Below are positions 44,246-55,633 of a DNA stretch of 64,000 bases, piece by piece. The stretch's first letter is position 1, and the number at the start of each line of letters is the position of its first letter. Source of the stretch: Paralvinella palmiformis (Eukaryota; Annelida; Polychaeta; Terebellida; Alvinellidae); NCBI GenBank assembly GCA_025642065.1, contig JAODUP010000150.1, forward strand, positions 310,001 through 374,000, read 5' to 3'. A program made the position numbers and the translations under genes. The notes beneath the pieces are model-generated. The model made no database searches. It was not told the DNA's origin and saw only the letters and a program-made list of their open reading frames with translations.

Positions 44246-47200
44246 CATGATGTCTTAAATATGTTGTGATCAGGACTGTGAGTGTTACTATGTTACTTGA
44301 GAAGCGTGGTTCTGGTTGTGAATGGTAGAATTTTTGTTAAAGCAGATGTGAGTATATTGACTTGTACACAGATAGTATGGCCATAGTCGAGTCAACTGTA
44401 TGGACATGCACAGGATAGAGAGAAAGAAATGGACAAATAAAACATGTAGTTCAGTTAAAATGGGAGTTGTTTGTATGTCTGTGACATAGTCAAGTTGATC
44501 AAACATTATGGGTCTGAATATCAAATTGTGTGTGTGTGTGCACGCGCATGCGTGTTTAGTCCCTTGGGCCATTTCAAAGATGAAGTGAATACAAGCTTTT
44601 GTTAAAGGTCGATGAGTTTATTGTTAACATTCAGGTTGTACACTATGACTATCTAAACACCATAATCAGTGTCACACTATTCACCAAAACTAGGAAAATA
44701 TGCTGCCAGTCAGACTGACAGGTTGTATTCAGGAAATTAATTATATGAAAACACCAAGTTTTTATATGGCCAATGTGTGATTTTGATTCCATTCATTAGC
44801 GTATCACAAAATTAATGGACTTCTTGAAGATCACGCTTTGTTTACAAACTTTTGCAAATGTGAGGGATCTATAAAAACATAAATAATTAGATCGATCTTC
44901 AGCAACAAATGGCAATCAATAACGCAAGTGAGGCGTCTAGTAACAGACAATTAGTTTACTGGAAAATCATATTATTAATTAAGCACAATGACGATCGCTG
45001 TAAAGTTGAGTTCAGGGTTTGAAAAAATGATTTAAAAAATGTTAATTGGATTTTTCAAATTATAATCAATTATTTTGATTCAGATGACAAGTTACATTTC
45101 TTGCACGAGTTACATCCTACTCTCCTCATAACTTTAGTCTTATCAGAGTATAACATCCTACAATCTTGTTTTCTGCCAGACATCGTGAAGTTGAAAATAA
45201 TTTTTATATCAATATATGCTGATAATTTACCGGCTGTAAATTACGCAATACTCTAGTCTCAAATGTCGGGTTTTGTTTCTGGTATGTATTCAACACGAGA
45301 TAACTAGGAGTCGTCACCTTGTGTGACTGCTCGTCTTATATACCCATCCTGGCTAAACGCCAAGTACTTAACATTAACTCGATGATCCCCTAAATCCATA
45401 GAAAAGATATGATGTCAAGTGTACGTGGATCATCCCCCAAATTTATCCAGTTTAGATCTATCACGTTGAAAGTGTAGTTTCATTGGACACTCGTCGTGTT
45501 GATCTTCCAAGATCATCTCAACCATAGATTTGGGAGAATTGTCATTGATTGGTATGACTTGTTGAAATTGAATTACAATTCAATTATAAATGTTTGTACA
45601 AAGAATTGCTTTAAATGACTAAAGTACAATCTTTGGTTATACTCATCAAGCGTTCATATTTATCATATTGTTCTTTTTTGTATTATAAACTATATTATTT
45701 AGCTAAATTTACATTTCAGATAATTATAACTTGAGAAAATAGTACTAACTAAAGGGATTATTGAGGATGAAATGGTGGTTGTTGAAGGAGGACTGAATAA
45801 CAGAATATAAATCTTTAACATCAAATAATTAATTAATTATCAGAAATACATAATACTTAATTTAGTTAGTAAATAAATGGTTATTAATATTAGGTTCCTA
45901 CAATTAACGACACAACTATATAAATAATCCGTCTCCTTGAAAACATATCTAACAAACACGATAAAACCTCTAAAAGGTCGTCTTTTTAAAGGATTTAGTT
46001 TAACAAGTGTACTAAAGGTTTGAAACTGTCGGGTTATCGGAACATAGGTCGGATTACTTGTGTGTGTGTGTGTTATAAAGATAATTCAGACGTTGTCACA
46101 GGTGTATATGTGCTCTATTAAACAGCTGTATTATTAACGTACCTAAGAGAAAGTCCAAAGGAAATATTTTAATTGATAGGTCTATATGTTTATAAATCCT
46201 TAATTAAATACAAGTCCGCATACATTCCTCTATGTGTGTGTGTGTGTGTGGAGTACAATCTGATTATACCAAAGACTATTTATATTTAAGCTCTCTGATT
46301 ATACTATGTTTACACTGTGTACAAGTCCCGAATCAAATAAATCAAAACAAAATCAAATCAAGTGCTTAATTTGGTTTTTAGAATAAAACGCGTTAGCACT
46401 TTTTACGACCGCTACACTCACACACACACACACACATACACACACATACTTTACTCAATTACTGGTTGGGTAGTAAATATTGACTATAATGTTCGCTAAC
46501 AAAATTTTGAACGGTTTATCTAAGTTATATTTTCGGCTAATGAAATAATCCTATTTTGGCGGCGCGCCGCAACAAAACCAACTTCTCAAAGATATTTCAG
46601 CTAGAAAACATAACAAACTGACCCAAATATGCCACAATACCACGAAACACCACCCACACAATCCAGCTTAGCCCATGGCCATGTCTGATACTGTATTCTC
46701 TCTACTAAACAAAGTTTAAATCTACATTATAATGGTAGTAGTGTGACACAGCGTATGTTGTTCAGTGCCATATAGAGAACATGTTATTCTTACCATTTTT
46801 CTGGTTTACTCGTACGAGTCTTCTCTCAAGCCATATGATTTTTTTATGTAAACATTCACCTCGTCAGGTATACAAAGCCAGGAGCTAGCTGGCTAGACTG
46901 TTAAGTTATCGTTTGGTTTAACTCGCTGGAGATGGTTAGGATTGCCACAAACTTCTACATAGATCTAGATATATCGACTCTCCGTGTCCAAGTATTGACA
47001 TGTCAGAATGGCGTAAGTAGAGTTTGAAATCTTTGCACATTTAGCCAAGTCACAAGTAGCCAAGTTCTAGTCTAACTGTAGATAAGTTAGTCGAGTGTTT
47101 GTTTTACTTACCGGCTCGACGAATCTCAAGTATTTGTTGGATAATGGCGCTATTAAGAGCCATAAAACCAGTATTGTTGCTCGATATATACTGGAAGTTA

Positions 47201-47908
47201 AGGTTAATTACTTATCCATTATTTGTTAATCGTGGTCATTACCTGTATCGATGACGATCGATGGTGATCATTGATTAACGTTCTCTTTCAGTGATCAACA
47301 TTTAACGGAATATCACTAGAGTAGATATATAATGTTTATGACAGATCGTCATGATTATGTCGGTTTTTCTCAATTTCTCAGACTATCTCTGTGTGTGTGT
47401 GTGTGTGCGCGCGCACGTGTCAGCACCCCCCCCCCAACATTATTATATTCCTCACATTTCACGTTAACCTATTTTCAGAGTAACCTTCTCGGCATTTTTA
47501 GGAAATACCTTCACACACACAAACATAACACTAACAACAGACTATATAGTCTATACGTATGACAGAAACATCACTGAAAGAACACACACACACACACACA
47601 ATGACACACACACACACACACGTACAGAGCTATCAAACTGGGAACAGATTTATAAACACACCAAAATGTACAATATCGATATATCAGCTACGTTCCAGTC
47701 AGATTTTGAGGTTAAATCGATAGAAAATTAGATCTGTTTGTGATAAGATTCTATCATACCTGTCTTATTTTCTACAACACACCTAGTTCACTCACATAAT
47801 ATATCATCATATTTATTATAAAACAAGTTATATGTTAACAGTTATGTTGATGTTCATCAGACAAACCACACACACACACACACAGATATGGATTTATTTC
47901 GTTTCATG

Positions 47909-47939
<31 letters not shown>

Positions 47940-48180
47940 CTGTTCTTGTTACAATATGTCTACTGTACCATGTTTTAGTGCATGTGTCTAAATATAAATA
48001 ATGTTTGTCTTATCATGTGTGTGTGTGTGTGTGTGTGTGTTGTGACTATAAAGTGATAACAACATTGATAATTCATATTTTCTAAGACCACCCCCTCCCC
48101 TCCCTCTATCAAAGTCAACTAACCATTACATTACAATATAATGGATTAATCACAGATAAAGAGTAAAGGGTTGGTGTAGG
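43261..48180. other. Intergenic, no gene recognised
   Basis: AT-rich with many GT/CA/AT microsatellites. Of note are a 12-bp GC palindrome at 46559-46570 (GCGGCGCGCCGC) after TTTTG, a GAATGGCGTAAGT donor-like context near 46995 (+), and a minus-strand donor CCG|GTAAGT at about 47110. These hint at an unannotated transcript, but no coding exon is supported. Confidence 0.3.
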
Positions 48181-48189
48181 TTATATATA

Positions 48190-48415
48190 TAAATGGATGC
48201 TCTTCCATGTAAGAAAATGTAGTTCACTACAATGTGGAGCTGTTACAGATCTGGGTTCGAATCGCAGTATTACATGTGTTTGTGGGATGTTTCAGCTGAT
48301 CATCTTATTCTCTGGATTTGTCCCTGAGCTATGCGGACTAGGTGTGAGCAGCAATGAGGCTATTAACACACCCACTCACTCATTCACTCATCTAACAATA
48401 ATTTATGGCTCAGCA
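48190..48415 (+). mobile_element. tRNA-derived SINE with CACT/CATT tail
   Basis: Box B GGGTTCGAATCG at 48253-48264. Shared body TGTGTTTGTGGGATGTTTCA and CTGAGCTATGCGGACTAGGT; tail CCCACTCACTCATTCACTCA. The best-preserved of the family in the window; no TSD identified. Confidence 0.7.
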
Positions 48416-48664
48416 TCATTTTGTTGACGAATATTTAAAACTTTATTTTATAATCCACAAACATAAAAGCAGTTAGAATGACTAATTGATCGTTTCTAAT
48501 TATAATTATATACAATATTATACTGATTTCCTATTGGTTAAGTCTAAGAAGTTACAATCCGTCAACATAATCAACTCCCCAGAGAGTGTACCATTTGACC
48601 TGGTAATTATTAATACATACTTCACAATGTCCTATCAGATACTTTTTTATGGTTGAGTCTATCT

Positions 48665-48750
48665 TTCAGTAGGCGGTTGGAGGATTTGAACCAATGGACT
48701 CTAATTTTATGAGTTACCACATTACCCCAGAGCCACTGCGACTTAGTTTT
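48665..48750 (-). mobile_element. tRNA-like SINE head, antisense
   Basis: The minus strand reads GTCGCAGTGGCTCTGGGGTA..TTGGTTCAAATCCTCC. Box B GGTTCAAATCC matches the pol III consensus. The T stem does not pair well, so it is a SINE relic, not a tRNA. Confidence 0.6.
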
Positions 48751-49143
48751 GCTATGGATTGAGATGATGTTTGGTTTGACCTCAGTCTTTAGGTGGGACA
48801 GCCACCTAGCGGTGAGGTCATTTTGCTAGGCGTCAGCACTGTTTATATATACCTATAGGTCATATATTCACTGTGTATATTGTGTGTATTTAGTGATTTA
48901 GAACAAGACTTCAGTCATTCAGTCGGTATAGAGCTGAGATAACAAGGACAACTTTGTTGGAGCACTTTGTTTTATTTGTCAGATCTGATAGCTAACATGG
49001 TATACAGTACATTGTACTTTGCACTTAGTTTGAACTACTGGCTTCCATTCCCATCTGAGCTGCTAGAAATTTTGTCAGATCATTGAACCATAACAATATC
49101 TGGTAAAATATGAATGATGACGGTTTGGAAATATGGAATGTGA

Positions 49144-50246
49144 ATGTTGATGTGGGTAAATCAAAAAGTTGATGTGGGTAAATCAAAAAGTTGATGTGGG
49201 TTAAATCAAAATGTTGTGGGGTAAATCAAAATGTTGTGGGGGTAAATCAAAATGTTGTGGGGGTAAATCAAAATGTTGTGGGGGTAAATCAAAATGTTGT
49301 GTGGGTTAAATCAAAATGTTGTGGGGGTAAATCAAAATGTTGTGGGGGTAAATCAAAATGTTGTGGGGGTAAATCAAAATGTTGTGTGGGTTAAATCAAA
49401 AAGTTGATGTGGGTAAATCAAAATGTTGTGTGGGTAAATCAAAATGTTGTGTGGGTAAATCAAAATGTTGTGGGGGTAAATAAAAATGTTGTGTGGGTAA
49501 ATCAAAATGTTGTGGGGGTAAATCAAAATGTTGTGGGGGTAAATCAAAATGTTGTGGGGGTAAATCAAAATGTTGTGGGGGTAAATCAAAATGTTGTGGG
49601 GGGTAAATCAAAATGTTGTGGGGGTAAATCAAAATGTTGTGTGGGGTAAATCAAAATGTTGCGGGCTGTGGTAAATCAAAATGTTGGGGGGTAAATCAAA
49701 ATGTTGGGGGGGTAAATCAAAATGTTGTGGGGGTAAATCAAAATGTTGTGGGGGTAAATCAAAATGTTGTGTGGGTTAAATCAAATTGTTGTGGGGGTAA
49801 ATCAAAATGTTGTGGGGGTAAATCAAAATGTTGTGGGGGTAAATCAAAATGTTCTGTGGGTTAAATCAAAATGTTGTGGGGGTAAATCAAAATGTTGTGT
49901 GGGTTAAATCAAAATGTTGTGGGGGTAAATCAAAATGTTGTGGGGGTAAATCAAAATGTTGTGGGGGTAAATCAAAATGTTGTGGGGGTAAATCAAAATG
50001 TTGTGTGGGTTAAATCAAAATGTTGTGGGAGTAAATCAAAATGTTGTGGGGGTAAATCAAAATGTTGTGGGGGTAAATCAAAATGTTGTGGGGGTAAATC
50101 AAAATGTTGTGTGGGTTAAATCAAAATGTTGTGGGGGTAAATCAAAATGTTGTGGGGGTAAATCAAAATGTTGTGTGGGTTAAATCAAAATGTTGTGGGG
50201 GTAAATCAAAATGTTGTGGGGGTAAATCAAAATGTTGTGATGGGAT
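49144..50246. repeat. 21-bp minisatellite, about 51 copies, with interspersed 22-bp variant
   Basis: The unit GGTAAATCAAAATGTTGTGGG repeats head-to-tail. A 22-bp variant with GTGTGGGTTAAATC recurs; near the end of the array its copies start at 49897, 50003, 50109 and 50173 (spacing 106, 106, 64 = 5, 5 and 3 units). G-runs of 4-6 lie on the + strand. Confidence 0.97.
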
Positions 50247-50909
50247 AATGTGAAGATTAAAAAGTTTGTCAATATAATTAAAGCCATCTTATGATAAATG
50301 CGGGCTGTGTTATACTATAGTTCATATATTGAATAAAATATTATTATTCTTTAAGATATCTACATAATTTTGATATTATTGTGTTATTATAGCGTCAATC
50401 ATGTCAGTATTGTTCACTTCAACAAAACCCTAATTTACGTTATCAACATATTAGTCAAACTTCTGACAGGTTTTCAATGTATAATCTATAATTTGATTGA
50501 CAAAATTATTATATATATATATATATATAAGGATAATTCTCTAGTCTCTGATGGCTTTATAATGAATTACTTTTAAGAAATATCTAATTGTTATAAAGGA
50601 TTATTACATATATATATAAAAGATCCAATTAGGATCAGTTTGGTTATTAATTGATATTAGCTTTGTAATATTATCATTTTCTTCTGAATTATTTATAATT
50701 TAAAAATGGTCTTCAAGGGTACATCTTTGACCTATTAGCTTCTCATAACCATAATCCGTTTGTGATATTTCCTAACAGTTTATCCTTTCCTTTCTTTAAC
50801 CTTCCCTATAACACTGTTGCTGACCTGTTCACAATGAAGTTGTAGTATTATAATAGCACAATGTCAGAATTCACTTGTCTTCTGTTATAATAATTGTCTC
50901 CAAATATCT

Positions 50910-51160
50910 TGAGTGGGTGGATGAGTGAGTGAATCAGTGAGTGATAGTTTTTAGCCTTTGTGCTGGCCTAACCTGAAAAATATGGCCAAGAAGGCTAATC
51001 TGAACAAAGAAGGCTAATCATAACATAAATAAGCTGGTCAGTTTGAAGGCTAATACTGCAGGATGAAGTATGTCCCTGACTTCTAGTTGTTAGAGGATTT
51101 CAATCCCATAACCTGGATGTTTGCCTTGTACTTACTATAGATGAACTATAGGAGTGACAT
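50910..51160 (-). mobile_element. tRNA-derived SINE, antisense, with CACT-type tail
   Basis: The minus strand carries GGATTGAAATCC (box-B-like, 51094-51105). At its far end is a tail of ATCACTCACTGATTCACTCA and CTCATCCACCC. GGAGTGACATTAAACC near 51150 lies at the head side. Confidence 0.55.
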
Positions 51161-51464
51161 TAAACCTGTACTCTACTAGCCTTAGATACTCCTTTACATA
51201 AAGAAAGTTTTTTTCTTATAATATTGTTCATGCTACACTGACAGTTTTTAGAACAGGTGGTCACTCAAGGCAGGTAGCTGGATAGACAGGTACCGCTGTA
51301 TAATATGTAGATTATGTTTAAGCTTGATGCTATTGGTGATTGTGATTAGTATTCATTGCTCTTATATGTCCAAAACTTTAAAATATCCATTACATGTTGT
51401 ATATATTATGGATATATATATATATATATATCATAGAATATAACATACAATATATGTGAATGAG

Positions 51465-51501
<37 letters not shown>

Positions 51502-52730
51502 ATCATGTATGAAAACGTATAGTAAAATTATTGATCTACATCCTCTAACCAGAAGTAGTAATCATAAACCAAAACTTGTATTCCATCAAAGGATTTATTT
51601 ATCCCCCCCCCTCCCCATTGTCAAACTTCTGATATATGGACCTGTACAATCAAGTATCAACCTCAACTTCTTGACATGTACAGCTTCTTATAGCTGCTAA
51701 TAATAATGAGGTTATGAACAATACTATCTCACGTGACCGACCAAGTACTCACCGATGACTGAGTGTCACACATGACAGATAAGACAAACAATCAGATGAC
51801 AGTTGGCATGTTTCAGCTGGGGATCTTCCAGCTGGTAATACATGTTCGTATTTATCTGTCCATGTATGTGGATGCATATATATATATATATATATATGAT
51901 ACCTGAACAATGGTAAATCTGGGTTAGTCACAGTGTGTGGGTGTGTGTGTGTATGCGTGTTGGCCTTCCAGCTTTATCCCACAGCCTTCAGTATCAGCTG
52001 TGATTATGTTTAGTCTGCTCTAAGATGTTGAGAATTTTAATTAGTAAGAGTCCACACTGTATATTTTATCACCATGATCAGAATAGACAAATCGTGTAGA
52101 GTTGTTGGATTCGATCTCAGAACCTTCAGGCTCTTGCCTAATCAGTCTTAACCTCACCTGGCCTGTTTCACATTGACGTATGTTCTTATTTCACTATAAT
52201 TAATATAGTTTAGACGCCGTTCATATGTTAATGTCGTGATATCTATTTACTGAAGCAGATGTTAGTTTTTGTTGTAATGATTTTTTATTTCTGGAAATGT
52301 TAAAGATTATTTTATGTAGAAATTTTTGCACAAATAACTATCTATGATTTTATGTTTGTAGCAGGAAGCACGTATACATAAGCACGGATACATACACACA
52401 CACACACACACACACAGTCAGACAAATAGACAAACATACCCCCATCAAACAGTTGACACCTACACACAATTAGTGTCAAAGTTTGCCGTTTTTCATAAAC
52501 ATTTTTCTACTAACTGTGACACAGAGACAAGATGGTACCTATTATATATATGGTCTTGTCTGCTACTGTCTGTTATATATAGAAGGTAAGACCTGGTGGT
52601 GACTCACTTGAGTTGGAAATGACTCCTTGGTTGTTGAATATTTGAATATATAATATTTGAGTTAGGCTTTGAATATAAAGATATGTATTTTGAATATAAA
52701 GGTCTCTGTCTGTCTGTCTGTCTGTCTGCC

Positions 52731-52815
<85 letters not shown>

Positions 52816-54079
52816 TGTGAAGATCTCAGTTGTTGCAAAGATTAGTGATAAATTACAGATATGTCACATCATTGTTTCTCTGCATACAGACCATATCATT
52901 ATTACACATTTATAATCTATGATTCTGTGTCCCAATACCTTATCCCTTGCTGTTAACACCCCCACACACATAAACACACATGCCAGTGCCTATTCCAAAC
53001 TGCTAACACACGCACACAAATCCCTATTATATACAGCTGTTTGTAAGACAGCTGACAACATGAATATGAAACAGGTGTGAGGTAATGTAATAATGTTTCC
53101 ATGATCACTTTTACCAAAAAAACATTTTTTACCATATTTTATGTTTATTAGAGTCAATATTCTGACAGAGCAGGAAAATGAGTTTGTATTGATATGTTAA
53201 TAAATGAGATGACGGCAAATTTTTGTTTGTTGGTAAATTAATTTCGCTCTTCAAAAATGGTGATCCAGAAATCAGATCTTTGCACTTAGATTACATGTTA
53301 AACGAGCTATATTTTATCATGGCCAATCGTTTCTTATTAATAAATATGGTTGTATGTTATTACATCATGGGAGTCATCCACAGCTTAATAAACTACAACA
53401 TCTGGAGACTGAAGGAAACTATTTCAATGGGCTATAATGTTCAAGGCTTTAATCTAAGCTGTAATGTATGAGGCTGTGCGTGTGTGCGTGTGTGTGTGTG
53501 TGTGTGCGCGCATCTGTACTTTATGCCAAAATCACTTCACAGAATTTACATACCGGTATATGACCGTTGTTTTCCGGACAGAAAACATGTGGTCTATTGT
53601 TTGTTTAAAAGTATTTGTGGAAATAGTTCTAGAATATTTCCAAAAATATATTACACTGGGAAAGTACATCATTGTTAGTACTTTGTATACTTTCAGCGTA
53701 CTCTCACAGCCCCTAATAAAGTAATAGTCTGTTTAGATATACCCAACTCCTAAACACTATTTCTTGTACGCATTCTACTTTATATCGATATGGTACGGTT
53801 AAAACATGGCCCCCAAGAGGGTCTGAACACGGAAACCCCTCTAGTGCAGAACCTCACCCACCTAGATATACATAATTAGATTAACAAACCCGAGGTTCCC
53901 TGGTTCCCTACAAGCGATGTTTCCCAACCCGATTTCCCCTGGTTCGCCATATCCAAAATAGCTCGTCTGTCTTTATTATAATAATAACAATGGCCTAAGG
54001 TGGGATTATGGATTTAATGAAAACGTATGATATGATTAATGCTGTATTCGTAAGTGAATTGAAATTTATAATCAGGTAC
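51161..54079. other. Intergenic, microsatellite-rich, no gene
   Basis: TA runs (51416-51430, 51471-51494, 51874-51896), a TGTC array at 52704-52772 followed by GT (52785-52812), and a tRNA-like antisense patch at 52103-52165 (GGTTCTGAGATCGAATCC on the minus strand). No coding exon seen. Confidence 0.4.
52704..52812. repeat. (TGTC)n-(GT)n compound microsatellite
   Basis: About 17 TGTC units with one CTGCC break, then TCTC and about 14 GT units. Confidence 0.95.
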
Positions 54080-54360
54080 TTATTTAAATAATGGCGGCCA
54101 TAGGTCAATACTTTGGGATAGGTTTAGTATATTATTAACCAATAACGAGGCATGTTTTCACGTGATATATATAATACGCTATATGGCGTTGTACTATCTA
54201 TCTAATCGTTCAACATCTCCCAGATCTCAAACAAACAGTTTTTAGTTTAGTATTTTTTCTTGTTGGACATTTGTCCACTCTCCTACTTTATTGGTAAACA
54301 TTTTTCCAGTGGGCATTTACGTTATAATTTCCCTTTTTTTTAAATATGGCGGACTATCGC
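54080..54360 (+). promoter_or_regulatory. Candidate promoter region with two ATGGCGG elements
   Basis: AATGGCGGCCAT near 54090 and AATATGGCGGAC near 54345 resemble YY1-type core-promoter elements in an otherwise AT-rich region. They lie 1.3-1.5 kb upstream of the RING-NHL coding start and could serve a non-coding first exon spliced to the acceptor near 55400. No TATA box is evident. Function is inferred. Confidence 0.25.
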
Positions 54361-54917
54361 TACAGCCAGTAGTGTGTAGGCCGCTAATTCTAGTAATCGT
54401 TGCTGGGGTCGGATTATCGGCTTATAACGTGGATCGTACCTCCTCTTTATCATAAATAAGCGAGATTAGTGCCGGTTGACTAGTAATGGCCTTTGTTCAG
54501 GATACTTTATATAGAGATGGCATAGAATGGCTTTGATCGTAAATACCACTAGAGGTAGTAGATTATTAGAATGGGTATTATGTTGGTGCCAGATGGTGTT
54601 TATAAACCTGACTGTTGTATGTGGTATACTCACTCATACACCGACTGACTACATATGGCTTCGCCGGGTTTATGGTAGCCAGACGATCTCTGGTCCTCAG
54701 TTCGTGTTTTGGAGGGAAAACGATACACATTCTGACGATCGAAAACAACACAGTACTAATATAAATGATGAATGTTACGCTGTTTGATAATTATTACACC
54801 TCTCTCTCTATCTCTCTCTCTCTCGGTGTGTGTACACAAACTTCGACTTTAGTAGGTTCAGAGCTTAGCGGCAACAGTTGGTCAGCTGTATTGAGTCAGC
54901 GGAAAATAGTTAGTATA

Positions 54918-55119
54918 CAGCAAAACCTCTCTAACTAGGTCAGCCGCACTACCTGCCTATCCAGTATTGTGACTTAATTAGACGAATAACCTAATTATAT
55001 CAATTGCTGACCACCAGTTTAAAAAGAATTTAAACGACAAAAATCACAGACTGTTATCCGATGACCGGAATATTCAAGTAGTCGCTGTAATAGGGTAACC
55101 GATCAATCAGGTTTTATTG
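54918..55119. mobile_element. 202-bp TA-flanked MITE upstream of the RING-NHL gene
   Basis: Left end CAGCAAAACCTCTCTAACTA and right end CAATAAAACCTGATTGATCG (minus strand) share CANYAAAACCT. Both sides have TA (54916-54917 and 55120-55121), typical of Tc1/mariner elements. Similar AAAACCT ends appear near 24632, 32730, 45961 and 62340. Confidence 0.6.
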
Positions 55120-55384
55120 TAGTTAAAAAAAATATTCAGCTGTCGAAAAGTTTGTCTGTCTGTCTGTATGTTTTTCTCTGTCTGTCTGTCTGTCTGTTGT
55201 GTTGGTCGGTCTGTTGTTTTATTGGCGTGCTACCTCTGTGTATATGAAGTATATCGAGAGAAAGAGCTGCAGTTAGTAATATGCTCACTCTCATATATTA
55301 CCAATTTGATGTCTGACTAACTAGCCATCAGTACTGTGTAGGTGTGTAGGTATGTTTATATTCGTGTACTCAACATCTGATGTG

Positions 55385-55633
55385 TTTTTATACTTTCAGT
55401 CTCTCTCTGCTCGTTGACCGACACAGGTGTTACGAGCAGTTCGAGAGTGTGAATGATAACATTTCCGGAAATTGTTGTCGCCAGCATCCGTAGCTCAGTA
55501 GACCGGATCCCGGTAAATAGTTCCGAGATGACTCGAACTTGGTGTGTAATGTTGACATCGCTGTGAGGTTGATAGTTCTGATGTTAGGATAGTTTGGTGT
55601 GTCTTTAGTAGAAGTAGTCTAGTTTGGAGTGCG
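55385..55633 (+). other. 5' leader of the RING-NHL gene, possible 5'-UTR acceptor
   Basis: TTTTTATACTTTCAG at about 55386-55400 is a good acceptor with a preceding pyrimidine tract, followed by CpG-richer sequence to the ATG. It may mark the last 5'-UTR exon, which would put the true promoter further left. Inference from motif only. Confidence 0.35.

Noticed and set aside
47144..47254. 36-codon ORF MALLRAIKPVLLLDIYWKLR and on
   Set aside because: Hydrophobic and ATG-led, but isolated, short and without homology or a clear gene context.
48665..48750. Possible tRNA gene (good box B)
   Set aside because: The T stem and acceptor stem do not pair; the same layout recurs in other copies with shared bodies and tails, so these are SINEs.
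49191..50183. ORFs of NQNVVGV / YPHNILI repeats
   Set aside because: Products of the 21-bp minisatellite; both strands open and no domain.
54527..54787. 86-codon + ORF upstream of the RING-NHL gene
   Set aside because: No family recognised and composition not convincingly coding; it may be part of the 5' leader region.
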